The translations under genes were made by a program, and so were the position numbers. 64,000 nucleotides of DNA from positions 1 to 64,000 of the forward strand of contig JAFSJF010000143.1 of NCBI GenBank assembly GCA_017439405.1, given 5' to 3'. Below the pieces are notes generated by a model. That model was not told the origin of the DNA. It saw only the letters and a list, made by a program, of their open reading frames with translations, and ran no database searches. Origin of the DNA: Bacteroidales bacterium. GTDB lineage: Bacteria; Bacteroidota; Bacteroidia; Bacteroidales; F082. Below are positions 32,906 to 41,010 of this stretch, in pieces; within the stretch, counting starts at the first letter, position 1, and the number at the start of each line of letters is the position of its first letter.

Positions 32906-34096
32906 TTATACGCCCAACAAGTGGCTAACCAAGGTGGGGATGGCCTCGAAGTCGGCTTCCGTAGGCACCCATGAGGCACGCACGTTGTCCTCGATAACCT
33001 CGAAACCGGCATCCTTCAGCTTCTCTTGCAGAATCTTCACCGACTCGCCGCTCCAGCCGTAGCAGCCAAAGGCGGCAGCCTTTTTGTTTTTGAATTTCAG
33101 CTGTTTGGCGAACTCGATCCAGCCTGCGACGGAGGAAAGGATGCTGTTGCTTACGGTGGGCGAACCGACGGCTATGGCTTTTGACTTGAAGATTTCGGTC
33201 ATCATCTCGTTCTTGTCGGCTTTGGCGATGTTGAAAACCTTGACCACCGTTTCGGGGCTTTGGAGATGGATTTCTTCGGCGATGCGGTGGGCGATTTTGG
33301 TGGTGCCTTCCCACATCGTGTCGTAGGCCACGGTCACTTGGTTCTCCTGATAGGCATCGGCCCACTCGGCGTACTTCTTCACGATTTGCAGCGGGTTGTC
33401 GCGCCAAATGGCCCCATGCGACGGGGCGATGATGTCGAACTGGAGGTTGAAGCCTGCGATTTCCTGCAGTTTTTTCGCCAGGACCGCGGAGAATGGGTTG
33501 AGGATGTTGGCGTAGTATTTCATGGCTTCTTTCCACAGCAGGCATTGGTCGGCCTTGTCGTTGAAGAGCTCCTCGACGGCGTAGTGCTGGCCGAAGGCGT
33601 CGTTCGAAAAGAGGATGTTGTCGCCGGTCATGTAGGTTGCCATCGAGTCGGGCCAGTGCAGCATTCTCATCTCAACGAAGACGAGTTTCTTGCCGTTGCC
33701 GATTTCGACGCTGTCGCCTGTCTTCACAACATGGAAGTTCCAGCCTCGCTTGCCGTACTGTCCCTCAAGGCTTTTCACGCATTGGGCGGAGCAGTATATC
33801 GGTGTTTCGGGAATCAGGTCCATGAGGGCGGTCAGCGAGCCGCTGTGGTCGCACTCGCCGTGGTTGGCCACGATGAAGTCGATCTTGTCCAGGTCGATTT
33901 CCTTCTTCAGGTTTTCTACGAAGTCGAAGCGGTGAGGTGTCCAGATGGTGTCGATAAGGACTGTTTTCTCCTCCTCGATGAGATAGGCGTTTTGGCTTGA
34001 GCCATTCATAATGGAGTAGTCGTCGCCATGGAAAGTCTCAAGCTCCCAGTCGATGTAGCCTACCCAGCTGACATTGTTTTTTACGTGTTTGCGCAT
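32906..34096 (-). CDS. FprA-type A flavoprotein (flavodiiron protein)
   Basis: Flavodiiron proteins reduce O2 to water or NO to N2O and protect anaerobes. The 396-residue protein has an N-terminal metallo-beta-lactamase-like domain with the diiron motif NHGECDHSGS near residue 79, MLHWPDSMATY near 146 and later ligand His (SHGAIW near 228). The C-terminal flavodoxin domain (about 250-396) has YDTMWEGTTKIAHRIAEEI and AAFGCYGWSGES. There is no C-terminal rubredoxin. Start is the ATG at 34096 (MRKHVKNNVSWVGY), which leaves a -7 element (34133-34140) 36 bases upstream. Electron donor and O2 or NO preference are not evident. Confidence 0.93.
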   Translation of the reverse strand: MRKHVKNNVSWVGYIDWELETFHGDDYSIMNGSSQNAYLIEEEKTVLIDTIWTPHRFDFVENLKKEIDLDKIDFIVANHGECDHSGSLTALMDLIPETPIYCSAQCVKSLEGQYGKRGWNFHVVKTGDSVEIGNGKKLVFVEMRMLHWPDSMATYMTGDNILFSNDAFGQHYAVEELFNDKADQCLLWKEAMKYYANILNPFSAVLAKKLQEIAGFNLQFDIIAPSHGAIWRDNPLQIVKKYAEWADAYQENQVTVAYDTMWEGTTKIAHRIAEEIHLQSPETVVKVFNIAKADKNEMMTEIFKSKAIAVGSPTVSNSILSSVAGWIEFAKQLKFKNKKAAAFGCYGWSGESVKILQEKLKDAGFEVIEDNVRASWVPTEADFEAIPTLVSHLLGV

Positions 34097-34132
34097 GTTT
34101 GTGTTTTTTTGATGTCTTGAAGAATTCGTCGG

Positions 34133-34140
34133 CAAAAGTA
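34133..34140 (-). promoter_or_regulatory. -7 element of fprA
   Basis: TACTTTTG on the minus strand, 36 bases before the ATG. Confidence 0.5.
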
Positions 34141-34171
34141 ATCAAAATTCTGCACAATGAAGCCATTTTCT

Positions 34172-34179
34172 TATATTTG
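34172..34179 (+). promoter_or_regulatory. -7 element of the barrel gene at 34237
   Basis: TATATTTG on the plus strand, 57 bases before the ATG. Confidence 0.45.
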
Positions 34180-34236
34180 CAGTCCATAAAAGAATCAAAA
34201 CAACGGCTTTCTGACACCAACCAAGGTATATTCCCC

Positions 34237-34989
34237 ATGAAAACCATCATCAGGCTCATTCTGTTCATATTTTTGGCTTTCAGCGCGTTGCAAGTGAGTG
34301 CCCAAGGCAAATGGCATTTTGAGTTCGGCCTTGGAGCCTCGTTGAACACGGGTAATGTCAACAACTGCAATGTCAGCAATAACGCATCCATCAACCGCAA
34401 CGACAGCCTTGTCGCTCTCGATGCCCACTACAAGTTTCTGTATAGTGCGCTCATCCACAAGGACAACGTGGCGCGGAAGTGGGAGGAGTCGAATTTCGAG
34501 ATCAATGGCGGCGTGAAGCTGGATTTGTACCAATACGGGAAATACTCCCCGTTTTTGGCCTGCGAGATGCTTGCCAACAAATACAAGGGCTACGACCTCA
34601 AGATGAGCGGCCTCTTTGGGATGAAATACAGGATTTATGCGAGGCCGTCCGTCTGCGACTATTCCATCAGTGCCGCCTTTGTGTATGATTGGTGCGACTA
34701 TACCGATGCCACCGTCCTTCCGAACAACAATTACCGCGTCTCGATACGCCCCAAGTTCACGCAGAAAATCGCCGAAAACCTGACACTTTCGAGCATCACC
34801 TTTTACCAGCCCTCGGTGCTTGGTTTTGGCGACTACATCATCAATAGTGTGATCAAGCTGCAGACAAGGGTCACCCGAATGCTGTTCCTCGATTTCTCCT
34901 TCACTTATGAATACCGTAGTCGCGTTCCGGCTGAGAACTACAAGAAACATGACGTTTTGTCGGAGATCTCCTTGAGGATTAAAATTTAA
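34237..34989 (+). CDS. Outer membrane beta-barrel-like protein, DUF481-type
   Basis: This is a 250-residue protein with a signal peptide (cut after LQVSAQ). The mature part alternates polar and hydrophobic residues in strands, for example WHFEFGLGASLNTGNVN at the start and MLFLDFSFTYEYRSRVP near the end. It closes in SEISLRIKI, as a small barrel would. The GxSLNTGN start resembles DUF481 outer membrane proteins; this match is loose. The frame is open upstream to 34099 but the signal peptide fixes the start. It diverges from fprA and ends near a hairpin at 34990-35039. Confidence 0.75.
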   Translation: MKTIIRLILFIFLAFSALQVSAQGKWHFEFGLGASLNTGNVNNCNVSNNASINRNDSLVALDAHYKFLYSALIHKDNVARKWEESNFEINGGVKLDLYQYGKYSPFLACEMLANKYKGYDLKMSGLFGMKYRIYARPSVCDYSISAAFVYDWCDYTDATVLPNNNYRVSIRPKFTQKIAENLTLSSITFYQPSVLGFGDYIINSVIKLQTRVTRMLFLDFSFTYEYRSRVPAENYKKHDVLSEISLRIKI

Positions 34990-35039
34990 GCCCTCGTCGG
35001 TCAAAGTGTGATTTCTGGACTGGTTTACGGAACGAGGGC
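34990..35039. terminator. Hairpin between convergent genes
   Basis: GCCCTCGT (34990-34997) pairs with ACGAGGGC (35032-35039) around a 34-base loop, followed by CGGTTTT. The loop is long for a terminator, but no other candidate lies between the two convergent genes. Confidence 0.45.
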
Positions 35040-35051
35040 CGGTTTTACGTG

Positions 35052-37688
35052 TTACTCCAAACTGTCGCCCGACTCGCTGCTGCCTTCCTTGGCCTGACGC
35101 TCGAGTTCCATCTTGCCGAAGCGGAGGGTGAAGCCGGCCGAGATGTAGCGGCTGTTGAGCATCTTGCGGGTGCTGTCGCTGAGATAGTACGGGTTGGTGT
35201 TGGTGGAGCCTGAACCAATCGTCGCGCCCCAGTTGAAGATGTCCTGCACGTTGACGAACACCGACAGGCGGCGCTTGAAGAAGTCGCTGCGGAGGCCCAT
35301 GTTGAGGAAATAACGCGCCTTGCGCTCGCTCATCAGGCCGATGGTGGGCGAGTTGTAGTTGGCCGAGGCCGTCACTTGCAGGCGGTCGAAGAGCTTCGCC
35401 CAGGCGTTGACGCGCACACTCCACGAGAGTTTCTCGTTCTCCGTCAGCCTGTGCTCGATGTTGCCAAACTCGTCGACGCGGTCGTATTCCATGCGGTAGC
35501 CGTAATTGTAAACATTGGCAAAGAGGCGCACGTTGAAGAAGCCCGTCGGGCGGTAGGTCATGTTGAGCGACGCGCCGTAGCGCCACGAAGTGCCCATGTT
35601 GTAAGGCACTGAATAGCTGACGATGCGGTCGAGATAGTCATCGTATTCGGCATCGGTGAGCGAACTGATTTCGTTGGTGCTCAGGCGACCGTAGCCTTCG
35701 ATACCGATGTTGCCGAAACGCTCGAAGAACTTCTGCCAGCCCGCTTCCACGTTGTGGGTATAGCTGCTTTTCAAGCCGTTGGGATTGCCCACCGAATAAC
35801 TGTTCTCGCCGTATGTGCGGAACTTGGAGATTTGGTTGTATCTCGGATTCGACATGCGCATCGAGTAGTTGAGTTTCAGGTTGTGCATGTCTTCGGTGCG
35901 GTAGGTCAGGTGGATTGACGGGCGGACGGTCAAATAATATAAGGTGCTGTCGTCAGCAAAGGGCATGTTGCTGATATAGTTGTAGTTGATGCGCTCGCCA
36001 CCCAATCCGAGACCTGTGCTCAGGGTGAAGCCGCCCCAGCGGTGCGTCCAGTTGATGTCGGGGCTGATGGAGCTGTTGCTGCCTTTCAGACGGTAGGTGC
36101 GCAACGTATCGACCAAGATGCCAATGGTGTCGTTGTAACGGTCGTAGGTGTTGTCCATTTGCGAATGGTCGGCGCGGAGGCCATAGCTGAGTTCGCCGTC
36201 CTTGCTGTAAGGACGGTTGTAGCGCACATCGAGGCTGCCACCGTAATCGTAGGTTCTTGAGAGCATGTAACGGTGTTCGTCCAAGTCGGTGTAAACGTCA
36301 TACATCCTGTTGTAGAACTCCTCGCCATGGTTGGTGCTGATGCGCCCGTTCAACCCAATGCGCAAGTTATGACCTTCATTGTCAAACTTTTTGGTGTAGT
36401 CGGCACCCAAATTGCCGAAAACCGACCTCATATCGTTGCTGTTGGTCGTGTTGTCGCTCAGTGCGGAGTCGATGGGCATGAAATCCAAATAATAGAAGTT
36501 TTGCTGCTCAGAGCGTAACATCTTGTTTATGTTAGCGTTATAGAATCCACCAGCGTTCACGGAAAGGTCGCTCATCGAGTCAATCTCGTAATCGACGTTC
36601 ATGAACAGGTTGCCGCTGTAGGAACGGCTTTTGTCGGTTTGCGAAACGGTGTCGGCCCAAGTGGTTTCATACTCGCCCTCCGTGGCGGCATCGCGGCGGC
36701 GTTGCGACCAGCTGCTGGTTTCGTTGTCGCGTTTGCTGTAGCGTCCTGATGCAAAAATGTTTAGGCTCAACTTCTCCTTCTTCCACATGTAGCTCACCCA
36801 AGGCGAGACGAAAGGCTGGTTGGAGCCGTTGACGCCAAAACTGATGAACTGGTTGCTCTTGATGTGGGCCGAGGTGACGATGTTGATGACGGCTTCGGCA
36901 TCGGTGGCGTATTTGGCCGAGGGGTTGGTGATGGTCTCGATGCGGGCGATGGCATTCGCGGGCAAGGTCTGGAGGTAGGTCTTCAGGTTCTCCTCGGTGA
37001 GTTTCGAGGGCTTGTCGTTGATCCAAATCTCGACGCTCGAAACGCCGCGCAGCGTGACGTTGCCTTCCACATCGACCTCCACGCCGGGCGCGTTCTGCAA
37101 GGCGTCTTCGGTGGTGCCGGTCTGGATTGACGGGTCCTCGCTGACGTTGTAGATCATCTTCTCGCCTTCCATCGCGTAGAGCGGCCTCTCGGCGGCCACG
37201 GTCACCTCGCCTAGCGAAGTTACGCCTGGATTGATGCGCAGCGTGCCGAGGTTGGTGTTGTTGGTCACCTTGAATGGGTGCATGTGACTCTCATAACCGA
37301 TGGCCGACACACGCAGCACGTAAGTTCCTTGCGGCACTTCCGTGATCTCGAAAACGCCGTCCATGTTGCTGATTCCGCCTTTGACAAACTCGGAATCAAC
37401 GGAATCGAGCACGGCCACATTGACGTAGGGCATATACTCGCCAGTTTTCGCGTCGCGCAAAACGCCGACCACTTGGAACGTGTCGCCTTCGCGCACTTTC
37501 TTCTTCGGCTTCACCGTCGGCATGTTGCCCTCGTTTTGCCCCCATTGCCTGTCGCCCCCATAAGGAGGACGGCCTCCGGGAGGACGACCACCAGGCGGAC
37601 GACCGCCGGGAGGTTGTGCCTCACATAAAAGGGATGCCAATGCTAATGCCATGAAAAACAAGGTTGTAAGTGGTCTGTTGTGCTTCAT
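35052..37688 (-). CDS. TonB-dependent receptor-like outer membrane protein, OMP_b-brl_3 type
   Basis: This is an 878-residue outer membrane protein. It has a signal peptide cut near LLCEAQ, then a Pro/Gly/Arg stretch with three PPGGR units. A CarboxypepD_reg-like domain follows (FQVVGVLRDAKTGEYMPYVNV near residue 71, about 70-150), then a plug domain with LGEVTVAAERPLYAMEGEK near 160 and GTTEDALQNAPGVEVD near 190. The rest is the 22-strand-type barrel of the OMP_b-brl_3 family, ending near GFTLRFGKMELERQ. These proteins look like TonB receptors without a SusD partner, and none is nearby. Cargo is unknown. A -7 element lies 20 bases before the ATG. Confidence 0.9.
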   Translation of the reverse strand: MKHNRPLTTLFFMALALASLLCEAQPPGGRPPGGRPPGGRPPYGGDRQWGQNEGNMPTVKPKKKVREGDTFQVVGVLRDAKTGEYMPYVNVAVLDSVDSEFVKGGISNMDGVFEITEVPQGTYVLRVSAIGYESHMHPFKVTNNTNLGTLRINPGVTSLGEVTVAAERPLYAMEGEKMIYNVSEDPSIQTGTTEDALQNAPGVEVDVEGNVTLRGVSSVEIWINDKPSKLTEENLKTYLQTLPANAIARIETITNPSAKYATDAEAVINIVTSAHIKSNQFISFGVNGSNQPFVSPWVSYMWKKEKLSLNIFASGRYSKRDNETSSWSQRRRDAATEGEYETTWADTVSQTDKSRSYSGNLFMNVDYEIDSMSDLSVNAGGFYNANINKMLRSEQQNFYYLDFMPIDSALSDNTTNSNDMRSVFGNLGADYTKKFDNEGHNLRIGLNGRISTNHGEEFYNRMYDVYTDLDEHRYMLSRTYDYGGSLDVRYNRPYSKDGELSYGLRADHSQMDNTYDRYNDTIGILVDTLRTYRLKGSNSSISPDINWTHRWGGFTLSTGLGLGGERINYNYISNMPFADDSTLYYLTVRPSIHLTYRTEDMHNLKLNYSMRMSNPRYNQISKFRTYGENSYSVGNPNGLKSSYTHNVEAGWQKFFERFGNIGIEGYGRLSTNEISSLTDAEYDDYLDRIVSYSVPYNMGTSWRYGASLNMTYRPTGFFNVRLFANVYNYGYRMEYDRVDEFGNIEHRLTENEKLSWSVRVNAWAKLFDRLQVTASANYNSPTIGLMSERKARYFLNMGLRSDFFKRRLSVFVNVQDIFNWGATIGSGSTNTNPYYLSDSTRKMLNSRYISAGFTLRFGKMELERQAKEGSSESGDSLE

Positions 37689-37708
37689 TTTTCTGCCAAT
37701 TTAGATTG

Positions 37709-37716
37709 CAAAGGTA
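37709..37716 (-). promoter_or_regulatory. -7 element of the barrel receptor gene
   Basis: TACCTTTG on the minus strand, 20 bases before the ATG at 37688. Confidence 0.55.
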
Positions 37717-37886
37717 AAAAAACTATTGCTAAAACTCAAAGATTGAAGCGAATTGAATGGCTAAAATGTTTGCCCGAACCGACCACAAAGGCAACTAAAG
37801 GATTCCATTTGGATACCCAATCACTGCAGCGAGTACCGTTCCCGATTCTTTGGGATGGTATGATGACACGGAAACAGTCTTTTTTG

Positions 37887-37894
37887 TATTTTTG
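37887..37894 (+). promoter_or_regulatory. -7 element of the acyltransferase gene
   Basis: TATTTTTG, 20 bases before the ATG at 37915. Confidence 0.55.
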
Positions 37895-37914
37895 CACCAT
37901 AAAACCTTGTCGCT

Positions 37915-38577
37915 ATGACTGCTTTCGACTTCTTCAATATCCTCCGCTCCATCCCGAAAACCCTGCGCTTCAACCTGCATTATTTCCCGCTGAAAACGGC
38001 CTTGAAGCTGCCCGTCGTCGTGTCGCATCGCACCTATTTGCGCGAGTTGCACGGCAAAGTCACGTTGCCGGAAAAAGTGGAAACAGCAATGGTGAGAATC
38101 GGCTTCGGCGACGTGGGTCACTACGACCGCAAACGCTCACGCACGATTTGGCAGGTGAGCGGTACGGTCAGTTTCGGCGGCAAGGCGAGCATCGGGCACG
38201 GCTCCAAGCTCTCGGTGCGCGGCGACTTGAAATTAGGTGCAGATTTCAACATGACAGCGGAAAGCACCATCGTCTGCGCCAAGGAAATCCGTTTCGGGCG
38301 GGACTGCCTCCTGAGTTGGGACATCCTCGTGATGGACACCGACGAGCATCCCTTGTACAATATGGAAAACGAACGCATCAATCCCGACAAGGCTATCGTT
38401 GTGGGCAACCATGTCTGGATTGGCTGTAAGTGCGTGTTGCTGAAAGGCGCCGAGGTGCCTGACAACACGGTCGTGGCGGCTGGCACGCTGCTGACCTCAG
38501 CCTTCAGCGGCGAAAACCAAGTGATTGGCGGCACCCCGCCCTCTGTCCTGAAACACGACATCCGCTGGGAACACTGA
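37915..38577 (+). CDS. Left-handed beta-helix acyltransferase (maltose O-acetyltransferase-like)
   Basis: This is a 220-residue member of the hexapeptide-repeat acyltransferases, which transfer acetyl groups to sugars or similar acceptors. Hexapeptide repeats run through about residues 85-195, with IGHGSKLSVRGDLKLGADF and the catalytic-type DEHP (near 141) of the maltose/galactoside O-acetyltransferase group. VGNHVWIGCKCVLLKG and FSGENQVIGGTPP close the helix. Neighbours give no clue to the acceptor. The family is well matched, the substrate is not known. Confidence 0.88.
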   Translation: MTAFDFFNILRSIPKTLRFNLHYFPLKTALKLPVVVSHRTYLRELHGKVTLPEKVETAMVRIGFGDVGHYDRKRSRTIWQVSGTVSFGGKASIGHGSKLSVRGDLKLGADFNMTAESTIVCAKEIRFGRDCLLSWDILVMDTDEHPLYNMENERINPDKAIVVGNHVWIGCKCVLLKGAEVPDNTVVAAGTLLTSAFSGENQVIGGTPPSVLKHDIRWEH

Positions 38578-38623
38578 TTTTTCACGCAAAAATATCTTAT
38601 GCAGAAAGCACCGTTTGTTTTTG

Positions 38624-38843
38624 GCACGCAGAATCCGCAGAATCTTGTGAATTAGTCGCCGCTTTGCGTCGACACGCTTCGCGTCATTGACTACGTCGAA
38701 TCTTCGATTTGCGAACGAAGTGAAGCAATCCAGACGACAGGCTTATGGCTCATCCTTTGGATTGCTTCGTGCCTCGCAATGACGCAAATCGACACATCAT
38801 CATCGCCCGGCAGGATTCTGCGTATTCTGCGAGTTCTGCGTGC
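38624..38843. repeat. Nested inverted-repeat element
   Basis: Three arms pair in order. GCACGCAGAA plus CGCAGAATC (38624-38633, 38636-38644) pair with GATTCTGCG and TTCTGCGTGC (38814-38822, 38834-38843). GCGTCATTG (38681-38689) pairs with CAATGACGC (38777-38785). GAAGCAATCCA (38722-38732) pairs with TGGATTGCTTC (38758-38768). The wording CGTCATTGCGAGCGAAGCAATCC-type is a dispersed palindromic element widely seen in bacterial genomes. The whole 220-base unit is a candidate MITE. Confidence 0.7.
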
Positions 38844-38864
38844 AAAAAAACTTCAGTGATAAAT

Positions 38865-39434
38865 TCACAAAGCCTCAATCACCGTGCAGAGGTTCTCGAA
38901 GATTTCCGGGATTTCGCCCACGCCGTTCACCGCGTGCAGGTTGTCCTTGCCTTCGTAGAAGTCGAGTACGGGGCGCGTCTTGGCCTCATATTCCACAAAG
39001 CGGTGCTTGATGGACTCGAGGTTGTCATCGGCGCGACCGCTGGTCTTGCCGCGTTCCAACATGCGCTCGATGAGCATTTCCTCGGGCACTTCGAGGCTCA
39101 GCACGCCTGTCAGCGACATGTTGAATTTCTCCATCATTTCTTCGAGGATTTCCGCCTGTTTCACCGTGCGCGGATAGCCGTCGAAGAGGAAACCGGCCGA
39201 GTCCATGTTCTCGGAGAGTTTCTTTTCGATGATTTTCGCCACGATCTCGTCGGAGACGAGGTTGCCTTGGCTGATGATTTCCTTCACTTGCAGACCCAAT
39301 TCGCTTTCGGCGGCGATTTCCTCGCGCAGGATTTCGCCCGTGGAGATATAGGTCAGGTTGTATTTCTCGCGCAGGAACTGCGACTGCGTTCCCTTGCCTG
39401 CCCCGGGAGGGCCAAAGAGGATGATGTTTAGCAT
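38865..39434 (-). CDS. adk: Adenylate kinase
   Basis: This enzyme catalyses ATP + AMP = 2 ADP. The 189-residue protein has the P-loop GPPGAGKGTQ near residue 7, the AMP-binding segment TYISTGEILREEI, GYPRTVKQAEIL near 82 and ERGKTSGRADDN near 123. It is the short-lid form without a zinc-binding LID, which matches Bacteroidota Adk. It lies 104 bases from hpt, which has the same orientation, so the pair may be one purine-salvage unit although a palindromic repeat separates them. Confidence 0.96.
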   Translation of the reverse strand: MLNIILFGPPGAGKGTQSQFLREKYNLTYISTGEILREEIAAESELGLQVKEIISQGNLVSDEIVAKIIEKKLSENMDSAGFLFDGYPRTVKQAEILEEMMEKFNMSLTGVLSLEVPEEMLIERMLERGKTSGRADDNLESIKHRFVEYEAKTRPVLDFYEGKDNLHAVNGVGEIPEIFENLCTVIEAL

Positions 39435-39475
39435 GGTATGTTGTTGAATTGTTGATTGGCTTTAAGCTTTAAGCT

Positions 39476-39541
39476 TTAAGCCGTAAGCTATAAGCACGTC
39501 GTGGCATTGGTGGCGGCTTATTGCTTATAGCTCACAGCTTA
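39476..39541. repeat. TAAGC-type palindromic repeat
   Basis: AGCTATAAGCA (39486-39496) pairs with TGCTTATAGCT (39522-39532), with further TTAAGC/GCTTA pairing outside it. Related in style to the hairpin at 2053-2117. It lies between hpt and adk and overlaps the last codons of hpt. Confidence 0.55.
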
Positions 39542-40078
39542 TTGCTCAATGATTTTATAAATATCGGGTAGATTCCGTCCCTGTTGGTCGTAGTCTAATC
39601 CGTAGCCCACGATGAAGTCGTTGCCGATGTCCATGCCTATGTAGTCGATGGGGTAGTCGTAATGGAAGTTGTCGGGCTTGAAGAACAGCGTGGCGATGCG
39701 CACGTCGGCGGCCTTCAGGTCGCGGAGCTTCTTGAGGGTGTAGCGCATGGTGTGGCCTGTATCGACGATGTCTTCCACGATGACCACATGGCGACCGTCC
39801 AAAGGATGATCGAGGCCAATAAGCTCGCGGATGACGTTGGTGCTTTTCGTGCCCGAATAGGAAGTCAGTTTCACGAAACTGATTTCACATGGGATGGTCA
39901 GCCGCTTGAACAGCTCTGAGGCGAACATGAAGGCACCGTTGAGCACCACGAGAAACAATGGGTTCATGCCTTCCATGTCGCGGTTGAGTTGGTCGGCCAC
40001 GGTTTGGATGTTGGCTTCGATTTTTTCTTGGGGGATAAACAGCCCAAATTCCTTGTCTAAAACTTTTACTGTTTTCAT
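39539..40078 (-). CDS. hpt: Hypoxanthine phosphoribosyltransferase
   Basis: This salvage enzyme makes IMP or GMP from hypoxanthine or guanine and PRPP. The 179-residue protein has the substrate segment VVLNGAFMFASEL near residue 44, the PRPP-binding VIVEDIVDTGHTM near 99 and the flexible-loop region SYSGTKSTNV near 73. Length is normal. Its minus-strand -7 element lies at 40122-40129, 43 bases before the ATG. Confidence 0.95.
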   Translation of the reverse strand: MKTVKVLDKEFGLFIPQEKIEANIQTVADQLNRDMEGMNPLFLVVLNGAFMFASELFKRLTIPCEISFVKLTSYSGTKSTNVIRELIGLDHPLDGRHVVIVEDIVDTGHTMRYTLKKLRDLKAADVRIATLFFKPDNFHYDYPIDYIGMDIGNDFIVGYGLDYDQQGRNLPDIYKIIEQ

Positions 40079-40121
40079 TTTCAGAGGATTGAGGTTGGAT
40101 TAACCTTTTGTTAAGGCGACA

Positions 40122-40129
40122 CAAATATA
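40122..40129 (-). promoter_or_regulatory. -7 element of hpt
   Basis: TATATTTG on the minus strand, 43 bases before the ATG at 40078. Confidence 0.45.
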
Positions 40130-40221
40130 CAAAATGCTTCGATTAGCTCAACCGTACCCGAAAAAAAACTATTTTTGCGGGTGAAGAACCGAAGCCGCAA
40201 GGATGTTCTTTATCCTTTAGT

Positions 40222-40309
40222 CGTCATAGCGGGCTTGACCCGCTATCTCCTAAGCAGAAGGGGTTTACATTCGTGCATAGGAGATGGCGGATGTTCCTCC
40301 GCCATGACG
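40222..40309. repeat. Cruciform-forming palindromic element
   Basis: CGTCAT (40222-40227) pairs with ATGACG (40304-40309), enclosing three hairpins: TAGCGGG/CCCGCTA (40227-40245), TCTCCTA/TAGGAGA (40246-40284) and GGCGG...CCGCC (40286-40303). Wording of the GTCATAGCGGGCTTGACCCG type is a known dispersed intergenic repeat style. No T-run follows. It makes up most of the 310-base gap between hpt and purE, which otherwise holds the hpt promoter. Confidence 0.6.
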
Positions 40310-40388
40310 GTATGGGTTTGAGCGAGGCCAATCCCGGTCACGCGTCCCGACGTCTCGCGTCCAATAACAATAAACTTGATACAAAAAA

Positions 40389-40895
40389 ATGAATCCAATT
40401 GTAAGCATCATCATGGGAAGCACCTCCGACCTTCCCGTTCTCGAAAAAGCCGCCCAGTTCTTCGACGAGATGGCCATCCCGTTTGAAATGAACGCATTAA
40501 GTGCGCATCGCACTCCACAAGAAGTAGAACAATTCGCCCGCGAAGCCCAAGGGCGCGGCATCAAGGTCATCATCGCCGCCGCAGGCATGGCTGCCGCCTT
40601 GCCGGGTGTGATTGCCGCCAACACTACCTTGCCCGTCATCGGCGTGCCGGTGAAGGGTATGCTCGATGGCTTAGATGCCATGCTGTCCATCATCCAGATG
40701 CCTCCCGGGATTCCCGTGGCCACGGTGGGCGTGAATGGCGCTTTGAATGCTGCCATCCTCGCTGCCGAGATGTTGGCGCTTGGCGATGCCGTGATAGCTG
40801 CAAAAGTCACTGGTTATAAGGATAATCTGAAAAACAAAATCACGAAGGCCAATGCCGAACTGAAGGAAGTGAAGTATAAGTTCAAGACGAACTGA
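40389..40895 (+). CDS. purE: 5-(carboxyamino)imidazole ribonucleotide mutase, class I
   Basis: PurE moves the carboxylate from N5-CAIR to CAIR in purine synthesis. The 168-residue protein has SIIMGSTSDLPVLEKA near residue 5, SAHRTP near 39 with the catalytic His, and AAAGMAAALPG near 61. LPVIGVPVKG and QMPPGIPVATVGV follow. It is of the class I (N5-CAIR mutase) size and wording; purK is not in the window. Its downstream flank carries a 10-bp inverted repeat GCAAGAAATC...GATTTCTTGC. Confidence 0.95.
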   Translation: MNPIVSIIMGSTSDLPVLEKAAQFFDEMAIPFEMNALSAHRTPQEVEQFAREAQGRGIKVIIAAAGMAAALPGVIAANTTLPVIGVPVKGMLDGLDAMLSIIQMPPGIPVATVGVNGALNAAILAAEMLALGDAVIAAKVTGYKDNLKNKITKANAELKEVKYKFKTN

Positions 40896-41010
40896 TTGTT
40901 TGGATTGCTTCGCAAGAAATCAGCAAAAATCATTCAAAATCAAATAATTGATTTTTTAGATTTTAAAGATAATTCTTGAAAGATTTCTTGCCTTTAGGCA
41001 ATGCCATTAT

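Noticed and set aside
34195..35586. 463-codon minus-strand frame over the barrel genes
   Set aside because: It spans two well-supported genes in other frames and its residues are a His/Arg/Gln-rich shadow of barrel coding DNA.
40896..41010. Riboswitch or attenuator after purE
   Set aside because: Only a 10-bp inverted repeat is seen between convergent genes; there is no downstream start it could control.
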